Of a DNA stretch of 14,011 nt, positions 5,015 through 12,781 are shown one piece after another; the stretch's first letter is position 1; the number at the start of each line of letters is the position of its first letter. A model generated the notes under the pieces. The model saw nothing but the letters and a program-made list of their open reading frames with translations. It did not search any database and had not been told where the DNA came from. Where the stretch lies: contig CAKQEI010000065.1 in assembly GCA_934230115.1 (NCBI GenBank), positions 1-14,011 of the forward strand. The letters are read 5' to 3'. The stretch comes from an uncultured Prevotella sp. (lineage in GTDB: Bacteria; Bacteroidota; Bacteroidia; Bacteroidales; Bacteroidaceae). Position numbers and translations under genes: made by a program.

Positions 5015-7369
5015 TTAATTGAAGAAGTTCCAGCTCACTCCAAATCTAAACACTCTCTGATTGAGTGGATAGTGAGGTGTGAAGAAATAGTCGCGGTTGC
5101 CTTGCCCAGCGTTCACGTGGCTCATCATCACAAAGAAGCGAGTGTGCTGAAGGTGGAAGTTGGCATAGACATTCACCACAGGATAGTTGCCCACTTCTGT
5201 GCGGCTGTTGCCTTCCTGCACGGCGAACTGTCCGAGAGCCGGACTGTAGTCGGGTGCGTAATACTTGGTGAAGTAGCGTGCGTCGGCTCCGAAATCACAT
5301 TTCAACACCTTTGCAATCTTAAACCTAAGATAGATGTTGGAGTAGATGTTGAGGTCGGGCACGGGGATTACACCGTTGTTCGACGACTTCTGATAGGTAA
5401 TCACATTCTCCCAGCGCAGCGGACCAAGCTTGAAGTTCTGCTCCAAAGCAAGAGTGAGAAGACTGACGGCCCCGCTTGCTTGCTTTACGCAGAGCGTGTT
5501 GCCGGTGCGCATCTTGTCGTCGGTGATGTTGTAGCCCATGGCAAAATAGGCATGGTTCTTCACATTGTCGAATGCCACGCGCACGGTGGTATGGGTCTTC
5601 TCGTAGGTGAAGAGTCCCTCTACGCGCGAGTGGATAATCTTCGACATATCGTCGTTGTCCCACCAGAAGTGCTTGGAGTGGTAGTGGCGATAGTAGAACG
5701 ATGGGTTGAGACTGTGGAAGAATCCATTTGCCTGCAATCGCACGGTGTCGCCAAAGAGCGCGAAGTTGAGGTCGGCATTGGCGTCAATCTTCAGCTGTCC
5801 GGCATCCTCGCCTTGGAGCCATGTTTCGGCTGTAACGTTGTAGTGCAGAGTGCGGCCTTGCGACTTTATGAGCTGTGCGCCTATGCTTAGGTTGTGCTCG
5901 TTGTAGGAAGTCGTGGCACGTGTGGAGTCGGGCAGGGTGAAATGGCGCAAGTCGGAAGTCACGAAAGCCTTGAGTCCTGCTTTAGCCCACTTGTTGAAGC
6001 CTTCAAGCAGAGAGATGGCAAAGGTGTTCTGCAAGCGGTAGTGCGATGTCTTGTCGTAGATGGAGTCGCCAGACAATGTGCCAACGGTGTTGAAGGTGTT
6101 GGCATAGAAGTCGGCAGGCGACTGATAGGCCTGGTATATGCGGCGGTAGTTGTCAAACTTCAGCGTGTGTATGAAACTTGTCACGGGCACGTATTCCGTT
6201 TTCATCCACATAGTGTCCTGCGCGGCCTTAGCCTCTATTTGTTTTAGGCTGTCGGCAGCTTCCTTGCCATTGACGGCAATGCGGTTGTCGGCAGCTTTCT
6301 TAGTGGCGTTGGGCTTTTTCTCGGCTTTCACAATCTTGGCGTCTTTCGGTCGTCCGCTGAATGTAGTGCTCTTGAAGTTTTTCTCGTCGAAGTCGCGTCC
6401 CTCGCGCTTGGCTTTTCTTCGTGCCTCGTCCATTTTCTCCTTGGCAGCGTTCTCCTTCTGCGACTCCATGGCAAATTTCTTAGCCTCAATCTCCTCTTCG
6501 GTCATCTTCACTTTGCGGTTGAATCCGATGTTGTAGCGGTGAGTGAAGAAGATGTGCTGGTTGTCGTTGCGGTTCCAGTTTTGCTCAAGCACGGTTGGAA
6601 TCTCGTTGGTGGCAAAGTTGTCGTCGAAACTCTCGGGGTGTCTGATGTATTCATCATCGGTAATGCCGCCATTCTCCGTCACCTTCTGATGGAGCGTAGA
6701 GAAAAGCAGATGAGCCTGGTAGCGGTCGCCGATGTAGGAGCCGTACATGAGATACTTGAAGTGCGATGTGCTCTGGTTGGAATAGTAGCCACGTCCGTAG
6801 AGATAGTCGAAGTTGAATCCAAAGCCCAGTCGCTTGTTCACGTTTACTCCGTATTTTGCCACAAGATGATCCTCGCCATTGGTGCGGTCGCCCGCGCTGT
6901 TGTAGGTGAGGTTGGTGAATGGCGACAGAGTGTTGGTGAAGTGAAATTCGTCGACAGGTGTCACCATATAGTCGTAGGGCTGGGTGAATATGAACTGTCC
7001 CTCGTTGTAGCGGTCGATGAAAATACGGTTCACACGTGGAGTGCCAACATTTCCAGTGGTGTTGTATTCGCCACGCAATCCTGTGGTGAAGATAGTGTTG
7101 GGATACATATGCGACATGGTGTCTACCACAGCGGCACGTTGGTCGCCGAATCGGCTGTCTACAGTCCATACCTTAATGCCGCGTGGAATCTCCTTGTCGG
7201 TGCCGAGCGAGTCGACATTGTTGCGGCTGGAGCGTTGGCTGACATTGCCGTCGGGTGACATCTGATTGAACTGGTCGAACTGGTTGTCGTCTAACTGTGC
7301 CGCCATGCTTGTTGGCACAAACATGGCGGTAATAACAGCGATTAGAAATCTTATCGTTGATTTTGTCAT
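5015..7369 (-). CDS. Putative outer-membrane porin (Porin_10-type beta-barrel)
   Basis: 784-residue protein with an N-terminal signal peptide (MTKSTIRFLIAVITAMF, then a cleavage region near SMAAQ) and a body of alternating, aromatic-rich strands ending in FRFGVSWNFFN. A terminal aromatic residue is the usual outer-membrane barrel signature. Overall character matches the Bacteroidetes 'putative porin' family, expected to form an outer-membrane diffusion channel; its substrate is unknown. Start chosen at 7369: an in-frame ATG at 7405 would overlap the upstream gene by 28 bp and spoil the signal peptide. Residues about 285-388 are an unusual Lys/Glu/Ala-rich, probably helical insert between strands. 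It is the last gene of a leftward operon, 8 bp after the small membrane protein, and ends at a bidirectional terminator. Confidence 0.87.
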   Translation of the reverse strand: MTKSTIRFLIAVITAMFVPTSMAAQLDDNQFDQFNQMSPDGNVSQRSSRNNVDSLGTDKEIPRGIKVWTVDSRFGDQRAAVVDTMSHMYPNTIFTTGLRGEYNTTGNVGTPRVNRIFIDRYNEGQFIFTQPYDYMVTPVDEFHFTNTLSPFTNLTYNSAGDRTNGEDHLVAKYGVNVNKRLGFGFNFDYLYGRGYYSNQSTSHFKYLMYGSYIGDRYQAHLLFSTLHQKVTENGGITDDEYIRHPESFDDNFATNEIPTVLEQNWNRNDNQHIFFTHRYNIGFNRKVKMTEEEIEAKKFAMESQKENAAKEKMDEARRKAKREGRDFDEKNFKSTTFSGRPKDAKIVKAEKKPNATKKAADNRIAVNGKEAADSLKQIEAKAAQDTMWMKTEYVPVTSFIHTLKFDNYRRIYQAYQSPADFYANTFNTVGTLSGDSIYDKTSHYRLQNTFAISLLEGFNKWAKAGLKAFVTSDLRHFTLPDSTRATTSYNEHNLSIGAQLIKSQGRTLHYNVTAETWLQGEDAGQLKIDANADLNFALFGDTVRLQANGFFHSLNPSFYYRHYHSKHFWWDNDDMSKIIHSRVEGLFTYEKTHTTVRVAFDNVKNHAYFAMGYNITDDKMRTGNTLCVKQASGAVSLLTLALEQNFKLGPLRWENVITYQKSSNNGVIPVPDLNIYSNIYLRFKIAKVLKCDFGADARYFTKYYAPDYSPALGQFAVQEGNSRTEVGNYPVVNVYANFHLQHTRFFVMMSHVNAGQGNRDYFFTPHYPLNQRVFRFGVSWNFFN

Positions 7370-7377
7370 TGTCTTGA

Positions 7378-7632
7378 TTATTGGCGTAAAAATCTGAAGC
7401 AGCATTCAGCCATTTTGAAAACCATAGCTGTTATGATGACGATGGTGCCTATGGAACGGCTGTGGAAATAGAAGATAGCCATTCCTACAACAGCCCCAAT
7501 CATAAAGATGATGTTGAGCACGTTGCGTATCTTGAAGTACTTGTCGTTGGAGGCGTCGCGGCGGTGGTGTCGCACGGGTTGGCGCATGTCGCTGGTCTCG
7601 GTCTCCTGTATGTTCTCTTCTGTGTTGTTCAT
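7378..7632 (-). CDS. Small two-helix membrane protein of unknown function
   Basis: 84-residue protein, not assigned to a named family. The first 35 residues are polar (MNNTEENIQETETSD, then an Arg/His-rich MRQPVRHHRRDASND). Two hydrophobic segments follow at about 37-54 (VLNIIFMIGAVVGMAIFYF) and 60-73 (IGTIVIITAMVFKM), separated by a short SRS turn, with a basic, Cys-containing tail. This suggests an inner-membrane hairpin with a cytoplasmic N-terminus. It lies 8 bp upstream of the porin start and 72 bp downstream of the DUF4468 gene, with no promoter or terminator evident in either gap, so it is probably cotranscribed with both. The tight link to the porin hints at a shared envelope role, but nothing in the sequence shows the function. 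Confidence 0.75.
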   Translation of the reverse strand: MNNTEENIQETETSDMRQPVRHHRRDASNDKYFKIRNVLNIIFMIGAVVGMAIFYFHSRSIGTIVIITAMVFKMAECCFRFLRQ

Positions 7633-7704
7633 ATTCTCTAAGCTGTTTTATTAATATTTTAGTCCCGTTGTTGTTTGGGGATTATTATCTTTTTTCTTTA
7701 GCCC

Positions 7705-8397
7705 TTAGTCTTCTTTCGCTTCTTTTATACCCTTCACCTTCTTGGCGATGTATTTAAAGATGGCGTTCTTGCGGTCGATAGTCTTCTTGCGGAACTTGGC
7801 TGTGCCGGGGATGAGCTTGGTGCGCTTCTTGTTGACAGCCTGCTTGTCGGAAATCCACTTTTCGGCTGTGGTTTTGAGGCCAGTCGAGCGTCCCTCCTCA
7901 TAGTTGTAGGAGATGCGACTGAGTGTGAGATGGAGCTTGTTGTCGTAGCATTTTGCTATCATTGTGTAGGAGAACTCCGTGCGGTCGAGGGCAATGAAGC
8001 TCTTCGAGAATTCAAGCCATTCGCGGTAGCGTGCGGCAATCATGTGCTCCTTGCGGTTGATAAGTGCAATGTTGCTCTTTATCTGCTCCTCGGTGTGGGC
8101 AAGGCTGTCGAGGGCTACGTAGGCAAGGTCGTAAATCTCTTGTGCCGTCTTGCCGGGCACATCGATGTCGTAGCTGAACACAATTTTGCCGTCCACCTCA
8201 GGCACGGCACCTTCCTTGATATATTCCCAGTCCTTTATATTTTCGTTGGCAGTTTCGGCATTTGCCTCTTTTGAAGTTGTTTTCTTTTCTTTCTTCACCT
8301 CATTTGATGGCTTTTCTGCATTGGGAATTTCCCATTCGCTTTGCGCTGCGCACAGTATTGGGCAACACATCAAAAATAAAATAAGTATCTTCTTCAT
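7705..8397 (-). CDS. DUF4468-containing secreted protein
   Basis: 230-residue exported protein. MKKILILFLMCCPILCAAQ is a signal peptide; its Cys lacks a proper lipobox, so cleavage by signal peptidase I after CAA is more likely than lipidation. A Lys/Glu/Ala-rich linker (about 27-55) leads to a domain resembling DUF4468 (TBP-like fold): GKIVFSYDIDVPGKTAQEIYDLAYVAL-type opening, a helical middle (EHMIAARYREWLEF) and the conserved-looking YTMIAKCYDNKLHLTLSRISYNYEE strand pair. A basic C-terminal tail follows. The family is common in Bacteroidetes and its function is unknown. Start at 8397 rather than 8427, because the signal peptide begins there. First gene of the operon leading to the porin, with its own promoter at 8487. 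Confidence 0.82.
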   Translation of the reverse strand: MKKILILFLMCCPILCAAQSEWEIPNAEKPSNEVKKEKKTTSKEANAETANENIKDWEYIKEGAVPEVDGKIVFSYDIDVPGKTAQEIYDLAYVALDSLAHTEEQIKSNIALINRKEHMIAARYREWLEFSKSFIALDRTEFSYTMIAKCYDNKLHLTLSRISYNYEEGRSTGLKTTAEKWISDKQAVNKKRTKLIPGTAKFRKKTIDRKNAIFKYIAKKVKGIKEAKED

Positions 8398-8450
8398 ATT
8401 CTTATATATTGTTCTTTTTTGTTGCACTCAGGCTTTTTTGTTCTTTTACA

Positions 8451-8477
8451 CGCACCCACGGCTTGCGACGTGGGGCG
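8451..8477 (-). other. GC-rich hairpin at the 5' end of the DUF4468 transcript
   Basis: CCCACG (8455-8460) and CGTGGG (8469-8474) pair around an 8-nt loop. CGC (8451-8453) and GCG (8475-8477) extend the stem past one bulged A. It is strikingly GC-rich for its AT-rich surroundings and would lie within the first nucleotides of the transcript from the promoter at 8487-8494. Downstream the leader is A-rich, with two GAACAAAAAAG-like stretches. Confidence 0.6.
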
Positions 8478-8486
8478 TTGTCCTTG

Positions 8487-8517
8487 CAAAAGTACTAAAT
8501 AAATGCTATGAATCAGA
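8487..8517 (-). promoter_or_regulatory. Promoter of the DUF4468 / small membrane protein / porin operon
   Basis: On the minus strand TACTTTTG (8487-8494) matches the -7 consensus TAnnTTTG. A weak -33 (TCTG, 8514-8517) sits 19 nt upstream. Transcription should start near 8480, giving a leader of about 80 nt. Confidence 0.55.
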
Positions 8518-8550
8518 CTTTTAATGATAATTTAACTATTATTCCTTATA

Positions 8551-10626
8551 CTATTCGTTTTCGAGGAGCGACTGCAGACGCACAATCTCGTCGCGGTATT
8601 GAGCTGCCTGAAGGAAGTCGAGATTCTTGGCGGCAGTCTTCATCAGTTCCGTAGTGTCGGCAATGCTCTTCTCGAGCTGCTTCTTGGTCATGCGCTTCAC
8701 TACAGGGTCGGCAGCATAGGCATATCCGTCTGGCTCGATGTATGGCTTGTAGCCCTTCTTCGAAGCGTTCTCTACTGTAGCCGTCTTGCCGATGGCAGCA
8801 TTTCCGCTTGTCTTCTCGCTGCCCGACGACATGACCGACATGAGCGAGCCTTTGATGTCCTTGCGTATCTGTTGCGGAGTGATGCCGTGTTCTTGGTTGT
8901 ATTTCAGCTGAATTTGGCGTCGCCGAGCCGTCTCGTCGATGGTCTGCTGCATACTGTCTGTTATTTTGTCGGCATACATTATCACCTTGCCGTTGACGTT
9001 TCGGGCGGCTCGTCCTGCAGTCTGTGTGAGTGAGCGGTGGCTTCGCAGGAATCCCTCCTTGTCGGCGTCGAGTATTGCCACAAGCGAAACCTCGGGCAAG
9101 TCGAGGCCCTCGCGCAGAAGGTTCACTCCCACAAGCACATCGTAGAGTCCGGCACGCAAGTCGTTCATTATCTGCACACGGTCGAGAGTAGCCACGTCGC
9201 TATGTATATAGTTGGCGTGAATGTCGTGGTTAAGCAGATATTCCGTAAGCTCCTCGGCCATACGCTTGGTTAGAGTTGTGACGAGCACACGTTCGTCGTG
9301 TTCTCGTCGCTGGATAATTTCCTCAAGAAGGTCGTCGATTTGGTTCTCGGTAGGCCGCACCTCAATGATGGGGTCGAGAAGTCCTGTTGGTCGGATTATC
9401 TGTTCTACGACAATGCCGTTTGACTCCTGGAGTTCGAAGTCGGCAGGCGTTGCCGAAACGTAGATCACCTGGTTCTTCATCTCCATAAACTCTTCAAACC
9501 TGAGCGGACGGTTGTCGAAAGCAGCAGGCAGTCGGAATCCATATTCCACAAGGTTCTGTTTGCGTGCCCTGTCGCCACCGTACATGGCACTAATCTGTGG
9601 CACACTCACGTGACTCTCGTCGATAATCATCAGGTAGTCCTTGGGGAAGAAGTCGAGAAGACAGTAGGGGCGTTGTCCCGGTTCACGTCCGTCGAAATAG
9701 CGAGAATAGTTTTCTATGCCCGAACAATGACCAAGCTCCTTGATCATCTCCATGTCGTATTCCACACGTTCCTTGATGCGTTGGGCGCGGATGTGGTCGC
9801 CGAGACTTTCGAAGTAGTCCACCTGCTTGGTGAGGTCGTCCTGAATGAGTCGTATAGCCGACTCTGTCTGCTCCTTGGATGTGACAAACAGGTTGGCGGG
9901 ATAAACTTGATATTCGTCGAAGGAAGCTATGCGCTGGCATGTTACGCTGTCAAGTTCTTCGATAGAGTCGATTTCATCGTCCCACCATGTTATGCGCAAG
10001 AGGTTGTCGCTATAGGCCATCCACACGTCTACGGTGTCGCCCTTCACCCTGAAGTTGCCGCGCTTAATCTCTATGTCGTTGCGCAGATACAGGGCATCGA
10101 CAAGTCTTCTGAGAAACTCGTTGCGGTCGAGTGTTTGTCCGCGCTTTATGCTGATTATACTATTGGCCATGGCTGTAGGCCCGCCCATACCGTAGATGCA
10201 CGAAACCGACGAAACCACTATAACGTCCTTTCTGCCCGAAAGCAGAGCTGTGACAGCAGAGAGGCGCAACTTGTCGATGTCCTCGTTTATGGCGAGGTCC
10301 TTCTCGATATACGTGTCGGAAGATGGAAGATAGGCCTCTGGCTGATAATAGTCGTAGTAGGAGACGTAATATTCCACGGCATTATCAGGGAAGAAGCTCT
10401 TCATCTCCTCGTATAGCTGTGCGGCAAGAGTCTTGTTGTGGCTGAGAATGAGGGTGGGACGCCCTATGTTGGCAATAACGTTGGCCATGGTGAAGGTCTT
10501 GCCCGAGCCAGTCACGCCGAGCAACACCTGCGACTCTTCGCCTTGTAGAATGCCGTCGGTCAACTGTTGTATAGCTTGTGGCTGATCGCCTGTCGGCGAA
10601 AAGCGTGAAGTGATTTTGAAATCCAT
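8551..10626 (-). CDS. uvrB: Excinuclease ABC subunit B (UvrB)
   Basis: 691-residue DNA-damage recognition ATPase of nucleotide excision repair. It is loaded by UvrA, opens the helix around the lesion and recruits UvrC. Domains in order: N-terminal helicase domain with Walker A G37-V-T-G-S-G-K43-T44; beta-hairpin region YYDYYQPEAYLPSSDTYIEKD at about 91-112, which clamps the non-damaged strand; DEAD-like LMIIDESH near 335; helicase C domain with the GVNLLREGLDLPEVSLV and QTAGRAARN motifs (about 495-540); and a C-terminal UVR motif (LDFLQAAQYRDEIVRLQSLL) that binds UvrC. Length is that of a complete UvrB. It diverges from bamD and stands alone, with a very short leader from a promoter at 10647-10678. 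No convincing terminator was found in 8428-8550. Confidence 0.98.
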   Translation of the reverse strand: MDFKITSRFSPTGDQPQAIQQLTDGILQGEESQVLLGVTGSGKTFTMANVIANIGRPTLILSHNKTLAAQLYEEMKSFFPDNAVEYYVSYYDYYQPEAYLPSSDTYIEKDLAINEDIDKLRLSAVTALLSGRKDVIVVSSVSCIYGMGGPTAMANSIISIKRGQTLDRNEFLRRLVDALYLRNDIEIKRGNFRVKGDTVDVWMAYSDNLLRITWWDDEIDSIEELDSVTCQRIASFDEYQVYPANLFVTSKEQTESAIRLIQDDLTKQVDYFESLGDHIRAQRIKERVEYDMEMIKELGHCSGIENYSRYFDGREPGQRPYCLLDFFPKDYLMIIDESHVSVPQISAMYGGDRARKQNLVEYGFRLPAAFDNRPLRFEEFMEMKNQVIYVSATPADFELQESNGIVVEQIIRPTGLLDPIIEVRPTENQIDDLLEEIIQRREHDERVLVTTLTKRMAEELTEYLLNHDIHANYIHSDVATLDRVQIMNDLRAGLYDVLVGVNLLREGLDLPEVSLVAILDADKEGFLRSHRSLTQTAGRAARNVNGKVIMYADKITDSMQQTIDETARRRQIQLKYNQEHGITPQQIRKDIKGSLMSVMSSGSEKTSGNAAIGKTATVENASKKGYKPYIEPDGYAYAADPVVKRMTKKQLEKSIADTTELMKTAAKNLDFLQAAQYRDEIVRLQSLLENE

Positions 10627-10646
10627 AATATAACCTTTTTATCATA

Positions 10647-10678
10647 CAAAAATACTAAAAACTGCGAAATCATACAAG
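10647..10678 (-). promoter_or_regulatory. Promoter of uvrB
   Basis: On the minus strand TATTTTTG (10647-10654) is a perfect TAnnTTTG. CTTG (10675-10678 inverted) lies 20 nt upstream as the -33 element. Start expected near 10640, about 14 nt before the ATG. Confidence 0.6.
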
Positions 10679-10726
10679 CATATACCATGTTTTAGCGTGA
10701 ATATTTTATAAAAACGTCCTCAACGC

Positions 10727-10757
10727 TTTGTAAATAGATGAATAATGTGTATTTTTG
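10727..10757 (+). promoter_or_regulatory. Promoter of the bamD-rpoZ-DUF4293 operon
   Basis: TTTG (10727-10730), a 19-nt gap and TATTTTTG (10750-10757) match the Bacteroidetes consensus exactly. The transcript would begin near 10764, about 17 nt before the bamD ATG. The element lies 48 bp from the uvrB promoter and does not overlap it. Confidence 0.75.
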
Positions 10758-10780
10758 CAGTTCAAAATAAATATCGAGTT

Positions 10781-11605
10781 ATGAAGAATTACATCTCAGT
10801 AGCAATTCTTGCGGCATTGCTTCTCACAAGTTGTGCCAATGAATTCAACAAGGTATACAAGACCAGCGACTATTCCTATAAGTACGAATATGCCAAGGAA
10901 TGCTTTGCTAAGGGCAAATATGTGCGTGCCTCGACTTTGTTGCAGGGTCTCGTAACCATGCAGAAAGGCACCGACAACGCTCAGGAGAGTCTCTACATGC
11001 TTGGCATGGCTGAGTACAACAGCAAGGAGTATGACGGAGCTGCTGCCACATTCAAGAAATATTTCGCAAGCTATCCAAAAGGCACTTACGCCGAGAATGC
11101 TGAATATTATGTGGGCATGAGTCTCTACAATCTCACTCCAGAACCGCGTCTCGACCAGTCGCAGACGGTGAACGCCATTTCTGCTTTTCAGGATTATCTT
11201 GACCTCTTCCCCGATGGCAACCGTCGCGAGGAGGCACAGCAGCGACTCTTTGAGCTTCAGGACAAGCTTGTTCAGAAGGAACTCCATTCGGCACAGCTGT
11301 ATTACGACCTCGGCCAGTATTTCGGCAACTGTACATACGGAGGCAACAACTACGAGGCTTGCATCATTACAGCACAGAATGCCCTGAAGGATTTCCCTTA
11401 CTCTAAGCTGCGCGAGCGGTTTGCTCTGCTTGTGATGAAAAGCAAGTTTGAGCTGGCACAGCAGAGTGTGGAGGAGAAAAAGCTTGAGCGTTTCCAGGAT
11501 GCCGAGGATGAGTGCTACGGATTTATCAACGAATATCCTGACTCCAAGGACAAGGTGATGGCCGAGAAGTTCATCAACAAGTGCAAGGAATACACCAAGG
11601 ACTAA
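10781..11605 (+). CDS. bamD: Outer-membrane assembly lipoprotein BamD
   Basis: 274-residue TPR lipoprotein of the BAM complex, which inserts beta-barrel proteins into the outer membrane. The signal peptide ends in a lipobox, L-L-T-S-C18, so the mature protein is anchored by a lipidated cysteine in the periplasm. TPR-like helical pairs follow: AKECFAKGKYVRASTLLQGL, YMLGMAEYNSKEYDGAAATF and YYVGMSLYNL, then an AISAFQDYLDLFPDG unit and a C-terminal QDAEDECYGFINEYPDS unit. Length matches BamD/YfiO. Start 10781 is preferred over an in-frame ATG at 10745, which precedes the promoter's -7 element and spoils the signal peptide. First gene of an operon; rpoZ follows after 48 bp of A/T-rich sequence without a terminator. 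Confidence 0.95.
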   Translation: MKNYISVAILAALLLTSCANEFNKVYKTSDYSYKYEYAKECFAKGKYVRASTLLQGLVTMQKGTDNAQESLYMLGMAEYNSKEYDGAAATFKKYFASYPKGTYAENAEYYVGMSLYNLTPEPRLDQSQTVNAISAFQDYLDLFPDGNRREEAQQRLFELQDKLVQKELHSAQLYYDLGQYFGNCTYGGNNYEACIITAQNALKDFPYSKLRERFALLVMKSKFELAQQSVEEKKLERFQDAEDECYGFINEYPDSKDKVMAEKFINKCKEYTKD

Positions 11606-11653
11606 GTAAAGAAGATAAATAAACATTAATCAATAAACATAAACATTAAATTA

Positions 11654-11998
11654 ATGGATTACAAAAAGTCAAAAGCTCCCGTCAACACCGTCACACGCAA
11701 CATAATGGACTTGTGCGACGAGACAGGAAACATCTATGAGAGTGTTGCTATCATCGCAAAGCGCGCAAACCAGATTGCCGTAGAGATTAAGCAGGACCTC
11801 AACAAGAAGCTCGCCGAGTTCGCTTCCTACAACGACTCGCTCGAGGAGGTGTTCGAGAATCGTGAGCAGATTGAAATCTCACGCTACTACGAGAAACTCC
11901 CCAAGCCGACACTTCTTGCAACACAGGAATTTGTTGAGGGCAACGTTTACTATCGCGATCCTTCGCAGGACAACAACAAGGAACAGGAAGAGGCTTAA
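11654..11998 (+). CDS. rpoZ: DNA-directed RNA polymerase omega subunit (Bacteroidetes form)
   Basis: 114-residue omega (Rpb6-like) subunit, which stabilises the beta' subunit of RNA polymerase. The core signature is present: N-terminal TVTRNIMDLCDETGNIYESVAIIAKRANQIA, where the helix containing AKRANQIA corresponds to the conserved A-x-RA-x-Q omega motif, then a longer acidic C-terminal region ending in NNKEQEEA. The extended form after bamD is typical of Bacteroidetes. It lies 48 bp after bamD and 16 bp before the DUF4293 gene, so it is most likely cotranscribed. The direct linkage of transcription and envelope-assembly genes is a known conserved arrangement in the phylum. Confidence 0.93.
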   Translation: MDYKKSKAPVNTVTRNIMDLCDETGNIYESVAIIAKRANQIAVEIKQDLNKKLAEFASYNDSLEEVFENREQIEISRYYEKLPKPTLLATQEFVEGNVYYRDPSQDNNKEQEEA

Positions 11999-12014
11999 AC
12001 TCACATTGTAAGTT

Positions 12015-12467
12015 ATGATACAGCGCAAGCAATCTGTCTTTTTGCTGATAGCCTTCATAGTTTCACTGGTGTGCTTGTGTTTGCCGCTCGGCAGCTTTGA
12101 GCCGCAGGCTATGGGCGTGAGCTTCAAGATGTACAACCTTATGGTGGTGTTGGGCAGTGGAGCCGACTATTCGGTGTGCGGTCTTTTTGGACTGCTCCTT
12201 ATTAGTAGTGTGCTTAGTCTTGCCATCATCTTTCTCTACAAGAATCGCCCGTTGCAGAGCCGTCTGTGCCTGTGCAACATGTTCTTGCTCTTGGCGTGGT
12301 ATGTGGTATTGGGCGTGATGACACGCAATGTTATTTCTGCCGACACTAATTTCCATATCTCGTTTGCCGCTTGTCTGCCGGCTGTTGCCTTGATTCTTAA
12401 TTTCATGGCACGTGTGGCAATTGTTAAGGACGAGAAGATGGTCAGAGCGTCTGAGAGAATAAGATAG
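12015..12467 (+). CDS. DUF4293 four-helix membrane protein
   Basis: 150-residue inner-membrane protein of the DUF4293 family, recognised by the MIQRKQSVFLLIAFI opening (family members begin MIQR-Q-V-LL), four hydrophobic segments at about 8-25, 53-75, 86-104 and 112-130, and a position directly after rpoZ. The loop between helices 1 and 2 (GSFEPQAMGVSFKMYNL) should be periplasmic. A short basic tail (KDEKMVRASERIR) ends the protein. Function is unknown across the family. It is the last gene of the bamD operon; a strong intrinsic terminator follows about 60 bp downstream. Confidence 0.88.
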   Translation: MIQRKQSVFLLIAFIVSLVCLCLPLGSFEPQAMGVSFKMYNLMVVLGSGADYSVCGLFGLLLISSVLSLAIIFLYKNRPLQSRLCLCNMFLLLAWYVVLGVMTRNVISADTNFHISFAACLPAVALILNFMARVAIVKDEKMVRASERIR

Positions 12468-12528
12468 CATATATATTACACATTATATAATAATATATAC
12501 CTTAATATATATAGGGTAGGAGAGGGAT

Positions 12529-12590
12529 GTCCTCGCTCTTGGTGTAAGCTTAAAACGCTTAGGAAGCCAAGGGCGAGGACTTCTGTTTTT
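12529..12590 (+). terminator. Intrinsic terminator of the bamD-rpoZ-DUF4293 operon
   Basis: GTCCTCGCTCTTGG (12529-12542) pairs with CCAAGGGCGAGGAC (12567-12580) over 14 positions with one G-U wobble. An inner TAAGC/GCTTA stem lies in the loop. TTCTGTTTTT follows at 12581-12590. Confidence 0.85.
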
Positions 12591-12602
12591 AGTATAACAT
12601 TA

Positions 12603-12644
12603 GCTGTAAGGCGAAATTGAAAAGGCTGTAAGGCGAAATTGAAA
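12603..12644. repeat. Tandem duplication with 22-bp period
   Basis: The 20-nt unit GCTGTAAGGCGAAATTGAAA occurs at 12603-12622 and, identically, at 12625-12644, separated by AG. It lies just past the operon terminator in non-coding sequence. The identity suggests a recent slippage event. No role is apparent. Confidence 0.85.
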
Positions 12645-12743
12645 GTGTGGAAGAAATACCTGTTATTATGCGTATTTCGTTGATTATCATGTAGTTTACA
12701 GGTATTTAGAATCCTTAAAATATTACAAATACGACTTGAAAAA

Positions 12744-12775
12744 CTTGCACATTTCATGATTTTTGTGTAATTTTG
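12744..12775 (+). promoter_or_regulatory. Promoter of the lysozyme-like gene or of a leader RNA
   Basis: CTTG (12744-12747), a 20-nt gap and TAATTTTG (12768-12775) fit the Bacteroidetes promoter pattern. Transcription would begin near 12782, more than 250 nt before the next ATG at 13035. Confidence 0.6.
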
Positions 12776-12781
12776 CAACCG

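Noticed and set aside
4988..5890. 300-codon plus-strand open frame opposite the porin gene
   Set aside because: It is antisense to a convincing beta-barrel gene, has a His/Val-rich composition typical of a reverse-strand shadow, and matches no known domain.
9610..10416. 268-codon plus-strand open frame within uvrB
   Set aside because: Shadow of uvrB, whose helicase motifs are clear on the other strand; no promoter or domain supports it.
10796..11626. 276-codon minus-strand open frame covering bamD, Leu/Val-rich and membrane-like
   Set aside because: It is fully antisense to bamD, which has a lipobox, TPR repeats and a consensus promoter. The hydrophobic character arises from reading Lys/Glu codons backwards.
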